Source of the DNA: Latrodectus hesperus
Lineage: Eukaryota; Arthropoda; Arachnida; Araneae; Theridiidae
DNA length: 64,000 nt
Direction: 5' to 3'
Assembly (NCBI GenBank): GCA_037975125.1
Contig: JAJQOW010000020.1
Span: forward strand, 496,001 to 560,000
The notes under the pieces are model-generated. The model searched no databases and had not been told where the DNA came from. It saw only the letters and a list, made by a program, of their open reading frames with translations. Each line of letters opens with the position of its first letter. The stretch's first letter is position 1. Of this stretch, positions 25,456 to 36,889 are shown piece by piece. A program made the translations under genes and the position numbers.

Positions 25456-25690
25456 TTATCAGAAAACAATGAGTTCGAATCCCAATTGAAAAAAGATCTG
25501 TCGTGTTCTCACCAGGCGGCTGGGTAACGTTCAATAAGCCGTGGGTGCAATGTCCTCCAAGTGAAATGATACATCTGTGGTCAAGTATCAGGAATTTTCT
25601 GCTTGGTCCCCGCTTCTAAAGGGTAGGTTCCTCGCCCCGCAACTTCTGTCTAACTGGCAGAGCCCAACTTTGGCCTAGGCATACATGGTG
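25456..25690 (+). repeat. tRNA-derived SINE, family B
   Basis: The B-box GAGTTCGAATCCC is followed by GATCTGTCGTGTTCTC, GGGTGCAATGTCCTCC, AAGTGAAATGATACATCTG and TAACTGGCAGAGCCCAAC. It has apparently inserted into a family E copy. Confidence 0.7.
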
Positions 25691-25724
25691 GTGCAGGTGG
25701 CCCCGCACTGCTCCTTAAGATTTG

Positions 25725-25925
25725 GAATACTGGCCTGTTGCATTGTCATTTTGAACCGCGATCACGCAACCAGCCGAGATGGAACCCTCCTCTCCAACTC
25801 ACGGAGATGGGAGGGAATGGGGTCACCCTCCCAATGACAGCCCGTGGCAAATCATGCAGACAAGGTACATACCTAGATATGTATCGGTGTAGCCGAGACC
25901 CGGACCTAAAACATCTTGGTTAATA
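25725..25925 (+). repeat. family E dispersed repeat, reference orientation
   Basis: It carries GTCATTTTGAACCGCG, GGAACCCTCCTCTCCA, GGGGTCACCCTCCCAATGAC and a GATATGTATCGGTGTAGCCG end. It abuts the retrotransposon fragment that starts near 25967. Confidence 0.65.
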
Positions 25926-25966
25926 AAGTCAAAGACTCTTAACGGGAGGCGATTTGCCGAAGGGAG

Positions 25967-26530
25967 GTATACCTGCATTATGTACGTGCTCACGCAGGCA
26001 CTTTCGGTAACGAAAGAGCCGATGAACTGGCCAAGGAGGTTGCGGATCTACCAGAGCCAACGCTGGACCTGTCACGTCCAAGGTCACACCTCCTCAAGGT
26101 GTTGCATAAAGAAGCACTGCGTGTATGGCAGCAGAGATGGGAAAATGAAGTAGTAGGCCGCCAAACCTACAGACTCATTCAAACAGTGACTGAAAAGAGA
26201 GTTTTCGGTAATGCCATCATAGCCCAGATAGCGACTGGACACGGACGTGTACCGGAGTATCTTCATAAACGAGGGTACCCGATTAGTGAGTTATGTCGCT
26301 CGTGCAATGTGGTGGGGGATTGCCTCCACTTCGTGCTGTCTTGTACCAGGACCTCGGAAGAAAGGAGCAAGCTGGTGTACGATAGCGAAAGCTTGAGTAA
26401 CATCCTGGACCGGCGCAACTGGTCGTTCCTTAAAAGGATCATGTCCATTGTGTCGGATGACATTCCAATGATGGAATACCAGCGAGCCACTGACGATGGT
26501 CCGGTCGAGAACTGGGAAATAGAGGAATAG
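25967..26530 (+). pseudogene. non-LTR retrotransposon ORF2, 3' end (RNase H C-terminus and tail domain)
   Basis: An open frame of 188 codons without ATG starts in mid-domain. It begins YLHYVRAHAGTFGNERADEL, the C-terminal RNase H motif of R1/I-group elements, with the histidine and the last catalytic aspartate visible. A C-terminal domain follows with a cysteine/histidine cluster CRSCNVVGDCLHFVLSC, the usual CCHC-like end of these proteins. A stop lies at 26528-26530. All of the endonuclease and reverse transcriptase is missing, so the copy is 5'-truncated, as incomplete target-primed reverse transcription would leave it. The frame itself is intact, so the insertion is relatively young. It is not the same family as the element at 53.5-57.5 kb. 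Confidence 0.85.
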
Positions 26531-26850
26531 AATAGGAATTGACGGTAAATAGGAATTGACGGAAAAAAACTGTTCTAAATTGAGAGAGTTCAAGATATTA
26601 TATTATATGTGAGAGAGTTCAAAACAAATCTTATGAGAGAGTTCAAATTGCCATGAAAAGTGAGTGGGTGCCGACGAGTTTACTCGTCTCATCAAGGTAT
26701 GGTTCGCTGGCTCGTCTACCGAGGCAAGTGGCGGCTGCTGGGTGGTAGACTGGAGTCGAAACTTTCGGGTGTCTTGGTACTCGAAATTAGTTATAGAAGC
26801 CTCGGCTTCTGGCACTAAGCCTCGACCACTCGATCCCCTTCTGTACCTTT
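26531..26850 (+). mobile_element. 3' UTR of the truncated non-LTR element
   Basis: Directly after the stop codon are two TAGGAATTGACGG units and then three spaced GAGAGAGTTCAA units (about 26579-26648). A less AT-rich block ends near the next family E copy. The exact 3' end is not clear, because no poly-A tail or target-site duplication is visible. Confidence 0.5.
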
Positions 26851-27085
26851 AGGTTAATGGGTTTGTAATACTCGTTCATTACCGAGTTCCTCATCATTTT
26901 GAACCACGGTCAGGAGACAAGGTCACACCTGAGCTGGCACTGTTCTCTCCATCTCCACCAGTGGAAGTACTTTGGATGTCATTTATTGACGTGGACAACC
27001 GACGGAGCTCCGTCAACCCAGTGGGGGAGAATGTGGTCACCCTCCCAATCACATATGATGCCTCCCTCTGCTGGTCTGAACGGGA
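26850..27085 (+). repeat. family E dispersed repeat, reference orientation
   Basis: The best-preserved copy in this orientation has GTTAATGGGTTTGTAATACTC, CTCATCATTTTGAACCACGG, ACAAGGTCACACCTGAGCTG, GACGTGGACAACCGACGG, AGCTCCGTCAACCC and GGTCACCCTCCCAATCAC, in that order. Confidence 0.75.
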
Positions 27086-27985
27086 AACGGCGCTCAATAA
27101 CAGTTTGGCTCTCCGCGGGTCCGTCATTGATGTAAAACTTGAAACTCATTCTCCGGCAGAAACATCTTCTTTATAGACTGGTGCTTATGTTGATAGGAAA
27201 GAGAAAAGAATATATTCATTGCGAACATAATTTGTCTTCATTTTTCTTAGTGTATTGATTAGGAATTTTTATAAACTGAACGTATTCCACTGCTTCATTA
27301 TTTTCTTTCATTTTTGTTGTTTCCTGCCGTTGCCTTCTCTAACCAATCTACTTGTGCCTCATTTACTGCGGGTGATGGTAATCATATTTTGTTACAAAAC
27401 TATTCAGTGTTCAACATTAAAACTGGTGAATTGAATGGTTTTTGGAAGCGGTCCAAGAAGAATAAACATCAATTCCCTCTTCTTATTCTGTAACTTTAAT
27501 TGAATGAATGTCATTTGATGTCTAACTTTTGTAAATTCATGTAACTTAATTGTATTGGTAGTACTTCGAAATCCTCTTTAAAATATATGTCTTGGTTACA
27601 TTAGCTATAGAGTGAAGGCGAAAATAGGTACATACATCAAACATACAAACATGTATCAATTTATGATTTTTAAAACGATAAGTAAATGTTACAGTTTTAG
27701 TAGCAATGAGATTAATAAAAGTTGATTTTTAGGTGTTTTTTACGTTGCAATTCGAATTATTATGCATTCATTCTAAAAACTGAGGTCAAATGATTATTTG
27801 TTAGTCCATTTCGGTAGAAATTTATTTTAAGAACAGATATAAGTCAGAACAAATAAGCGCCATTTTTCTGGATTTGGGGTGTTGTGTTAAATTTAGGAAT
27901 CTCGCTGCTAAGAAGGGTTACTAATAGAAACAGGTGAGTGCTTTAATAAAGTATAGAGGTGTCATTAACTTGTTGAAAAACAGCA
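27086..27985. other. stretch without a gene
   Basis: AT-rich intronic sequence. No feature is supported. Confidence 0.5.
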
Positions 27986-27989
27986 TATT

Positions 27990-28050
27990 TCTCGCGTTCG
28001 GAAGGTAGCAGGCTCGATACCTGACTTTACCGGATACCTGATAGGTCTTA
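27990..28050 (+). repeat. SINE B head fragment
   Basis: GCGTTCGGAAGGTAGCAGGC is followed by a B-box-like GCTCGATACC and GACTTTACCGG, the same head as the SINE at 24259. The body is lost. Confidence 0.45.
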
Positions 28051-28279
28051 TGTCTCTTCATAGTGCAAAGTCGAGAAAAGAGCCTTTTGAGCAGAGCTGG
28101 GCGTTACCAAGTGACCTTCAGTCATCAGGATGATGAGAACGGGACTCTCGTCAATTATGCCGCCTCTTTGAGTGCGCTCGAAAGGACAAGTCAGTGGTCC
28201 GCTTCAGATGCTATGGTGGACAGAAATATGCTTTTTAAAATCCGACAATACAAAAATAAGTAGGCAGAAAATATGAATG

Positions 28280-29390
28280 CCACGTCTATTTCACGGTTTT
28301 GTAAAAGGACTGCGTTATTTGGAGGGGAAAGTTCAATGAAATGGAGCAGAGCAACAACGGTAGAGGTGGTTTGTACTTCTTACTGCATGCATATCTATCA
28401 GTGCGTGAATTTTGAAAATTTTCCGGGTTTTCTCCTTTGCAACACGTGATTATAACATTTTGCTTATGTGAAGTTTTCTGGGAAGGTAAAGGCGTGGTGG
28501 ACTTAAAGAAACAACCCGCTGTCAACAGATAAAAACTAGTGACGCCCAGTAAGCACCGTTCAGTAGCGCAATGCTTCAGGAGCACGCGAATCCTTGAAAT
28601 TTGTTCAAAATTCATGAAATTATACATTTATGCCCTGCCTCTGTTTGAAGGTTTAACCCAACAGAACTGAAGGTGTATGAGAAGGAGAGCATCGATTTCC
28701 ATCCCTGTGTGGAATCCAATTTCCCAAAATACCCCCATTCTTCGAGCTTCGGGATCGTCCACTTCCCGAGATTGCCCTCATCGAGGAAGTCGCGCGGAAT
28801 CGGGGCTCTTCGCTCTCGACAGCAAACCTGGGTCAGGGAAAGCGATCTTTTTATAGCAAAAGGAATTTCCTTCACTAAAATGATTTCCATTTGATTTACG
28901 ATTGCGTGCAGAACTTTTATTGTTTTTTTAAAGCGAAATTGTGTTGTTTTTTTATGTAACATGTTTGTTTTTTTTAAATTTAAAAAAATGTTTCTTTTTA
29001 AATTTTGAACAAAACGAGCATTTATTGTTATTCTTTTTAGATTTTTCATTGAAATAATTTGTTAACCATAGAGTGATGGTTTCTTTTTTTCCAGTTGAGT
29101 ACGCCACTTTATTACGATTCTTATTGGTTTAAAATATCCATGACGTCAGAGAACGTTTCCTCTATATCATGTCGTATTGCGACGACGTTGTTAATCGACT
29201 TGCAGACGCATTGGCTGCCTGCTTTCCAATCACATTCTTCGAGCGGCAGCAAACATGGCGAAGTTCATCACCGAATGTCTGAGAATAGTGTCGAAGTTCA
29301 TTCTGTTAATAAAACGGCTTTTTATTCAAGAACCAAAGCATCGGTCTGAGAAGCTGTTTTCTCTTGATACAATAGAACCGTAGACAATAG
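28280..29390. other. mixed-composition intronic stretch with open frames on both strands
   Basis: Less AT-rich patches at 28420-28600, 28640-28860 and 29090-29350 carry open frames (for example 28612-29049 on -, 29095-29349 on +). None shows a known domain or clean splice boundaries. The block near 28430-28460 is shared with 23480-23500. It could be old repeats or intronic regulatory sequence. Confidence 0.35.
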
Positions 29391-30184
29391 AATAAAAGCA
29401 AAATGGGGAAAAAAAAAGATAAAAACAAGACAAAACATCCACTTTGGTTAGTTTCAAACGGCAAGGATGATTTAAATGTTTAAAAATTTGATTAATGAAT
29501 CGAATTCTAATTGAATAATTTTTTTTAAATTTTCATCAACAAGCTGATCCCAATTTAATAATAGTTTAGGTAAATAAATAAACTTTTCCGAATTCTGGAA
29601 ATCGTAAAAGAAGCTGGTATCTTCCAAAATATCTGCTCTTTTCCTAAATATATTAACTCCCCATTTCTTAAATATCTTCCATTTTCTTAAATGTATTTGG
29701 GAGAGATAAATAAGAAGTCGGAAATGTAATTTAATTACTTTTAATTAGGTTAAAGTCATACAATGTCTAACACAATGTTGTCATTACAGTACATGGCTAC
29801 ATAATTAGATCAAAGTCACCACTTTGCGCTGTTGTAAGAGACAGTGAAATGACTTTAACCTGATGGTAATAGTTCAATGACTTTAAAAACCTATAGTGAG
29901 GTCTTTTCAACGTCCAAAGCGCAAATTGTCTTTTGAGAGGACTTCTCATAGTTAGTAAGCCGTATTCACTTGTTGCTCAGGGAAAAACTTGCGAAACTTG
30001 CAAATATACACCCTGGCTGACATACCGAAAGACTCTTTGTGCAATTGAATTAAAAGGAAGAACTTTCTGTCCTGTCATTAAATCCCTATGAGCCCTTGCT
30101 AAGAAATATTTTGCACGCAAAATAAAGTTATCGCAAATTAAACAGTACTTTCAATTGCTGAGAAAAATACTTTTTCACATTTTG

Positions 30185-30345
30185 TCACACCTGCCTTGGC
30201 TCCCTTAATTCATGAGTTCGAATCCCACCTCAAGTGTGAATATTCTTAGACGCTCAGAATCCACTTTAACTAGGCTTTAAGCAATAAGTGGCTCGTCGTG
30301 AAACACACCCTCATGAACGGACGCCCTCATCTGAAATGGCGGCCG
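30185..30345 (+). repeat. tRNA-derived SINE, family D
   Basis: AATTCATGAGTTCGAATCCC is a B-box in context. It is followed by TGTGAATATTCTTAGACG, CAGAATCCACTTTAACTAGG and a TGGCGGCCGAAG block. The same order, reversed, is found at 33340-33500. Confidence 0.6.
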
Positions 30346-31130
30346 AAGATCCTGTGCGAAGGAGAAGCATAAATATTATCCGGTGATGAAAAGCAACTTT
30401 GCATTTTACCTTACACAACGTGTCTCACAGAAAAAGAAAAAAATTGACGTGCTGGAACAGCTCCAATTTCAAGGCAACCCTCTTCTAATGACCCGATACC
30501 TTTGTTCGTACGATCTAATTTCATCGAATCACTGTGATTGAACTTTAATAACGGGTACTTCTCAGTAACCGTGACATTTCGCTTTCTTTGATTTGATTAC
30601 TTCTACCCAAGGCGACTTTCCTCCTCCTCCTCCCCTGGAACTGTTCATGAATATTGACGTGCCGCCGAAACAATGGCCAGAACATCTCAGTGCTCCCTGA
30701 CCGAGTTCTGCCGCCCGCTCATTGTCCGCGGAACGGCCTCTTCTTTCCTGATTTCGCTTTTTTTTTCCGCAATTCGTGAAGGTGACTTCCCCCAAGAAGG
30801 CAGTTTCAAAAATAGTCTTCGAAGCACAGACGAGCATTCGAAATTGTATAAATTAAAATCATTCCTGTTTGTTTTGAACGAGGAACGTGTGTTTTTGATG
30901 AACGAATGAAGTTCAATAGCAAACTTCATTAGCAAAGCAGAAATCACTGTCTTGTTTTTCAATTGGACAAAATTACGTTTATTATAAGTTGTGGAATACG
31001 TTACTTGCTGGTGATGTACAGTGCATTTTGCAGATTCATGTTTTATCAAGTCGTGGTCATATAAGAGTGATGGCATCTTATACAGTGGGGCACCCAATGG
31101 GTGCGGCATCGTATCCCCGAAAGTGCATCT
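30346..31130. other. intronic stretch with a less AT-rich patch
   Basis: The patch at 30590-30850 has a CTCCTCCTCCTCCCC tract and overlapping open frames on both strands, without a recognisable protein. No exon can be supported. Confidence 0.35.
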
Positions 31131-31134
31131 TCAT

Positions 31135-31290
31135 CACTTACAAGCAATAATCTGCCACCCCAGAGGTATCATTTCGCATGGAGGACATTGCGACTTATTT
31201 AAAGCACCCCAACCGCCATGAGCAAACACGACGGATCTTCAGTTGAGTAGGGATTCGAACTCATTACCTTCCGATAGCGTGAATGCTTAT
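31135..31290 (-). repeat. tRNA-derived SINE, family B
   Basis: In reverse it has CAGAGGTATCATTTCGCATG, GGAGGACATTGCGAC, GCAAACACGACGGATC and the B-box GGGATTCGAACTC, then CTTCCGATAGCG. This is the family B order read backwards. Confidence 0.7.
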
Positions 31291-31970
31291 CATTAAAAGG
31301 ATCATTTTGATGCCATGTAGGATATAACTTTAATTAGGCCATAGATACTGATTTTAATATCAGCTTCGCGTTAATTGATTTATCGTTCTGGGAGGGCTTT
31401 GTATCAACAGTATTCATTTATCACCAAGGAGGAAACAAAGGAAAAAGAGGTATTGAAAAGGCAGAAATTCAACATCCAATCCGTTGTCCGCACCCCCATC
31501 GTCCTATTACTTTAATGAACACTTCTATTTCGTTATTTTATTTAAAGCCAAGTTTTAAGATTTTGGTAACGTTTCGTTTGATTTGATTTGACCATCGCTT
31601 TGCGCAAGAAGGGTAACTGAATGGGAATTGACTGTTTTAATGAGGTTGAGAACTACTGAAAACATGCCTTCATAAAGAATGAGTTGAACCTACTGACCGT
31701 TCAATTAAAATGCCATAACTATCCAGCTCTTGTCTTAGTTACCGATATTTTACGTATTTCATAGTTGGGTGTAGAGAATGCACCTGTCAGATGCAGACTG
31801 AGGCAACGCACTGGAATCATTTTCAATGGAATACGCTCGGTAATAGCCATTAATGATGCTGAAAGCCTCAGTGTATATCCATGGATCGATTCTCTGAGAG
31901 GTCTTCTTTCAGAGTATGTTAAAAAGCTATTCAATCCATAAACAAGCAATAAAAGCAGCAGTTAGGAGAA
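31291..31970. other. stretch without a gene
   Basis: No domain, repeat boundary or RNA gene recognised. A 76-codon open frame on - at 31719-31949 has no known relatives that I can name. Confidence 0.45.
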
Positions 31971-31984
31971 GCAGCCCGGGGGAG

Positions 31985-32065
31985 TGATTTGGAATACGAG
32001 ATCTGCCACTCCGAATCATCCAAGATTTGAACTCTGTACCTTCAGATTATGAGAACGATGTCATA
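31985..32065 (-). repeat. SINE B head fragment
   Basis: AAGATTTGAACTCTGTACCT then CAGATTATGAGAACGATG is the reversed tRNA-like head of family B. Confidence 0.5.
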
Positions 32066-32329
32066 GATAGGCTGCTCCATAAAATCGTAAAAACTTGAAA
32101 GGATCGTGATAAAATAGTGATGTTCAAAACAAATCGCTTGCGGGAGTGTGATTACACAGCCTTTAAATTCCTCGATATAAATTTGTGAACACCATCAGAT
32201 GGCGCTTATGCATCATGCCGAGACAGTTCATTCAAACCAAACTGGGTGTGGAAGGGGATCATCCTTCGGTTCTGGCAGCGTGCTGTTTCTATCGGACAGA
32301 TCATTCATGGCTAAACGTTTTTACAAGAA

Positions 32330-32575
32330 AAGCCTTGTGGTAGATCTCTCACGGTGTATATTTCAGGTTCGATCCTCACGTTGGGCAAGGTCGACTTAGC
32401 CTTTCTCCCTTCAGTGGGTCGATAAAACTGAGTACCAAGCATGCTTAGGAACTGGACACTTGGATTGTCGCGTTAGGCTAACCGGGACAAATGCTTCGCA
32501 CCTTCGATCATGAAAACAGGCACCGTAAAACTCGGTTCCCATATGAGCTATCATGCCTTTGAGTTTTAATTTCTA
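32330..32575 (+). repeat. tRNA-derived SINE, family C
   Basis: The B-box-like GGTTCGATCCTCACG is followed by CAAGGTCGACTTAGCC, CCCTTCAGTGGGTCGATAA, CCAAGCATGCTTAGGAAC and ATGAGCTATCATGCC. The copy at 63312-63582 has the same blocks in the same order. Confidence 0.75.
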
Positions 32576-32579
32576 CAAG

Positions 32580-33130
32580 AACAGTAATTGCGAGACATTT
32601 AAAAGTTCCACATGGAGGAAAAAGTCAACGTGAATGAATAGGATACTCAATTTCATACAATGTTTTGAGGAAGCGGGAAGTTTGGAGGGTCGTCCACGTG
32701 TGGTACACATTTCCATCCGAAGCATTGACTGGAAGCTGCAGTGCTTGCGGAGCTGGAAGAGTGACCTGGACTTCACAGGTGTCCATTTCAAGCACTCCTG
32801 TGAACGTAATTCACCAGTTGCTATCCGAAGATGGCGACGAAAGCTCCAAGCACTAGCGCTGGCACAAATGAAGCAGTGGTTGCAGAGCGTCACGTGGACG
32901 GATGAAGTCCACATTTCACTGCATCCATGCGCTCAGTAGTCTATTCAGGATGGCATCGAAGTCTCGTTGGTCAAGCTCTTTGAGAGCACCACCGAGCCTC
33001 CCTTCTTCACACCTGCGTCTGCTTAATGTGGTTCCGAAGAGTCTGGGCCCTTTCATTTTTAAATTGAGCGTTTTGTGTCCAGTTGGAAAACCTGTTTCGT
33101 CACAAACATGCCTAGCGGTGCAGGCGACCA
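32580..33130. other. unclassified less AT-rich stretch
   Basis: Overlapping open frames run on both strands (+ 32634-32939 and 32902-33213; - 32573-32914 and 32916-33131). The - strand frames would continue one another across a stop, which looks like a decayed coding sequence. I do not recognise a family and report only that this block is compositionally unlike its flanks. Confidence 0.3.
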
Positions 33131-33134
33131 ACGG

Positions 33135-33240
33135 ACTTTATCATAAGGTTAACGTGGTCAGAACACTCGCCAAGAGCCTCGTCTTTTTTGAATCACTGTC
33201 ATGTTACACCTGACCTGCCACTCCACATCGACGTCACACT
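33135..33240 (+). repeat. family E dispersed repeat, reference orientation
   Basis: It carries GGTTAACGTGGTCAGAACAC, CGCCAAGAGCCTCGTC, CACTGTCATGTTACACCTGA and CTGCCACTCCAC. It is divergent and shorter than other copies. Confidence 0.6.
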
Positions 33241-33339
33241 AGCCCTGTTACGTCACAGAGCTGGTCTTTTGTGGCAGCAGAGCCACGCCCGATGGCACTT
33301 CGCCTCGCGTCCTTCCTGAAGGTTTGGTTTGTCTCTCAG

Positions 33340-33500
33340 CGGTTTTTAACGCGTTCACCAGGCAACGTAGAACAGGGCATGCAGTTTAAAGTGGATTCCG
33401 AACCACTGCAAGCATCCAAGTCCAAGAAAGTGATTCGAACCCATGAATTGTTTAGCTAACCGAAGACAACTGTATCCATCGGTTGCAGCTCGACCGGACT
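33340..33500 (-). repeat. tRNA-derived SINE, family D
   Basis: In reverse it has AAAGTGGATTCCGAACCACT, then a B-box in GATTCGAACCCATGAATTG. Block order matches 30185-30345 read backwards. Confidence 0.6.
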
Positions 33501-34339
33501 GCCGGATAAGGCGGCGGTGTAAACGAGCATGATCGTGATAATCGTCGAGTCTGCTCCTTCTAGAATTCCGGGTTTGGGAGATAGCAGAGATATTTTTATG
33601 CTTTATCAACTTATTTTTGAAAATAATTTTGAATTTGTAAGAGAAAACCAAAAATATGTTAATGATCATGATACAAGTTCAGATACTGGACGCTGATGAA
33701 CATGAGTAGGGTGGTTTTCGATTTGATTATCGACTCTTTTTAAATGTAATGCCATGAATTTTCATTTTTATGAAGGATGGTCCTACAATGCTCAAAATAT
33801 TACATTAGTAGGTATTTTTTGAAATAGTTATTAATTATTTCTTAATTATTCTTATTTAGTAAATTTTAATTAATTTATAACGATAAGTGAACTAATAATA
33901 ACAATATGATTTGGCGCTAATATAATTTCGTAATTTACAGATGTTACTTATAAATCACTTACACTTGCGAATCGTCAAACCTCCGTTTCCCTTTCACGGC
34001 TTACTGTCATTTCATAAATTATTTTTCTCTTGAAACTTTGTTCACCTAAATAAAAAAAGTATAAAATTGTTTATTAGAATGTTACCTCATTTAGCTAAAA
34101 ACTACTCATTATGATGAAAATATTTTAAAAAAAATAGGCATTCAGATACATCCGAAATAACTTTTTTCTTCCAATAAAAGAAAAAATTTAATTTGACAGA
34201 ATTTGGTATTTTTTTAAATGAACAATACTGCATTGCCAAAAAAATGAGAGAAAAAAAAACATTTTATAAAAGTTAGGTTATTTTAATATGTTTTCGGCTA
34301 CCCATTTCTGTTGACCGAAACTGAATACATTTAAAGCAC

Positions 34340-34400
34340 CTCATTTTAAAACGTCGTCAGGAGACTAGGTCGATATCTGCGCTGTCACTTTCTTCCCCAA
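34340..34400 (+). repeat. family E fragment
   Basis: CACCTCATTTTAAAACGTCG, TCAGGAGACTAGGTCG and TGCGCTGTCACTTTC follow the first half of family E at low similarity. Confidence 0.4.
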
Positions 34401-34479
34401 GTCATCTCGCACCTGTGAAATGCATTGGAATCTTAATGTAGTTAGGTAAATATTTAATATGGTTTGTGAAAATCTTAGA

Positions 34480-34580
34480 GCTGGCAGCCAAAAAGGTAGC
34501 ACCCTGGGATGCGATTTATGGATTTGAATCCCACCTTAGATTTAGATGATTAAAATGGTTCGTAATCCTTTTTAAATTGC
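34480..34580 (+). repeat. SINE fragment
   Basis: A B-box-like GATTTGAATCCCACC follows GGTAGCACCCTGGGATGC. The family is not assigned. Confidence 0.35.
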
Positions 34581-34899
34581 AGGCGGCGATCTGCAAAAAA
34601 AAAAAGTGCAAAACAGGGCAATTGAAAGACAGCCACATTTACTTTGGTACAAATTTTCAATTGGATTTGTACCATCCTCGGCTCCGGAAGATCTTCCGGA
34701 GAATATCCTGCGGGGCCTTCACTGCCGAGGGGAATTCCATTGAACCTGAATCCTCTTAAAAGATTGCGTGTTTTCTAAGCACGAGCTTTGTTTAAACCGA
34801 AATTGCATTGTTTATATAAACTTGCAACATTAAACTTATATTTTTGAAAATGATTTTTAGGAAGTGTTGTAAATGGAAGTGCGCTCTTTTCTCTTACAT

Positions 34900-35830
34900 A
34901 CTTCCAAATGAGTGGGTGGCGTTTATGCAATCGGGAGACCTCCGTCTTCGTAAGCTGTGGACCTTCAGGTGGACGCCGCTCTTGATTTTGGCCCACTTTT
35001 TGGCGGTGAAAGTTGACAACCGTGAACTCCCGAACCGAACAAGAGTGCGCAGGTTGATCAGGGCGGACCATCGCTAGCATACTAATTAGGACCTCATTCT
35101 GACAACGCACTCTTTGGCGGCAGAACCTTTCTTTCTGGCGCGCTTGCACTGCTATTGTTCAAGCAACTGGTTGCCTCTGGGCAACACTAGTGTCTCGAGG
35201 TAATGTCGCGAAAATTGGCTCCCTATGGGAAACCTAGCGCATGCGTACTGGACAAAAGGTTTTGGCGAAGATTCACAGTGATTTGGCGATGTAAATAATG
35301 CAACTAGTCAAACATGGCAGATTTATTAAATGTGTGTTGGCATATGCTCTTTCTTTCAAAAGACTTTTGTTTTATTTATAAAAAAGATATAATACCAAGT
35401 ATTAATTAATTCACCTTGATTGTGAGCTTCAATTCTATATATGTATTATTAGAACTCTGGGAACTATTTTTTTATTAAATGTATCAAGAAAATATATAAA
35501 ACAGTAAACAATTTTATATTATTGATTAATGCATATATTCTTAATTTACTATTGTTTATAAATGAATAATTTACTTTCTCTATCCAAGCGAACGTCGTTT
35601 CAGATTATTCTGAGATTTAAAAAAATAATGGGGTTGCTAAAACTAAGTATAAACAGAGTGTCCGTTTTGTAAGCCGCCATAATTATTGCATTCACTTTCT
35701 TCAAGTGCGCATGCGTTGGAATTCCCATTGGGAACAGATTTTCGTGACTCGTTCTCGAGACACCAGTTTGGGCCATGTGCAATGGAAATGTTTTCAGTTC
35801 AGATAGGATAAGTTCAGCTTTCCTGTCTCG
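34900..35830. promoter_or_regulatory. possible promoter-like island inside intron 1
   Basis: Patches less AT-rich than the surroundings carry two NRF1-like palindromes (GCGCATGCGT at about 35230, and TGCGCATGCG at about 35706) and the imperfect inverted repeat GTTGCC-TCTG-GGCAAC at about 35170-35185, which resembles an RFX X-box with a long spacer. Open frames leave in both directions (34775-35149 on -, 35775 onward on +) without known domains. A nested gene or alternative promoter is possible; motif resemblance alone does not show it. Confidence 0.25.
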
Positions 35831-35934
35831 TGACATGATAGATCAGAGGCTGGAAGTTCATGAACTGTTCTATAGAACTTCAGTGAGCTCATATCAGCCA
35901 AGAGAAGCATCGCTTGCCACGGCCAGTGATGGGG

Positions 35935-36078
35935 TGGGTGACCGCATTGCTGGAGTTCCGTGGGTTTTAGGACGCGTTCACGTCCATCTGCGACGTTCAA
36001 AATTCTTTCGCTTTTGTAGAGAGGAGGGTGCCAGCTCAGATGTTATCTCGTCTCCTAACAGCGGTTTAAAATGACTAG
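35935..36078 (-). repeat. family E dispersed repeat
   Basis: GGACGCGTTCACGTCCATCT, GAGGAGGGTGCCAGCTCAG, CTCGTCTCCTAACAGCGG and TTAAAATGACTAGG follow the same order as 18075-18290. Confidence 0.7.
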
Positions 36079-36444
36079 GATTTTCAGTTCAAGGAAGGGT
36101 GAATAAACATTAACCTTTATCCATGAAAACGATCTTTGCCATGAGTAAAAATGCAGCTTCTTCCCCCTAATCATCCACTTTCCTTCTTGTTTCAAAAACC
36201 TCTTCTTGTTTTGGACCTTCATGTTGCCTGTTGGATAACCAGATAGACTGGCGCAGGTATAGAGCCTGCTACCTTTCGGGAACACCCTACCAGGTCACCG
36301 TGACAGCATGTACTATGTATTTGAAAGGACCTCAATGACTTTCATGAGCTGAGTGTTTCCACTTGAATGAAACAAAACGAGCAGGAGGTTCACAAGGACT
36401 TATTCGATTGGAACGTAATGGCGAGAATTCTGTCACATAACAAT

Positions 36445-36520
36445 TTATTACACTCAAGAGGAATCAAACCCACGAGCAACCGGATTGAAGACTAGTGTGC
36501 TTAGTATTCAACTATTAGTT
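36445..36520 (-). repeat. tRNA-derived SINE fragment
   Basis: A reversed B-box (GAGGAATCAAACCCACGAG) is followed by a tRNA-like block. Only the head is recognisable. Confidence 0.4.
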
Positions 36521-36889
36521 TTACGAGTTATTAAAATTGTTTGATTTGTCGGTTCAAGAATATAGTTTTGCCCCACCACTGTAAGCATTCACATTCGCCA
36601 TGGTGATCGAACGCAGGATACGTAGAATTGAAAGCCATATAGCTCTTACTATTCATTAGTCTAAAAATTTGCTGAAGAATACTGAATAAAAGTCTAGTTT
36701 GTTTTGCTCGTCACTTTACAGTATGTGTGTGTACAGGTTCCATAAAAAATCATGTACTGAATCACCATTTGATTTACATCCTTTCTTTAATTTACTATCT
36801 TATTTTTGCACAAAGGGAACACTAATGGGTTCGTATTGAATTTTGAACTTTTACCCCCCCATCCATCATCATAGTGTAGGTGGATTGCT
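36521..36889. other. stretch without a gene
   Basis: Ordinary AT-rich intronic sequence. No feature supported. Confidence 0.5.

Noticed and set aside
28612..29049. 145-codon open frame on the - strand
   Set aside because: The N-terminal half is lysine- and asparagine-rich, as expected of AT-rich DNA. The rest matches nothing and has no splice boundaries.
32580..33130. Nested gene on the - strand
   Set aside because: Consecutive open frames look coding-like but are interrupted by stops and I recognise no family, so it is listed only as an unclassified block.
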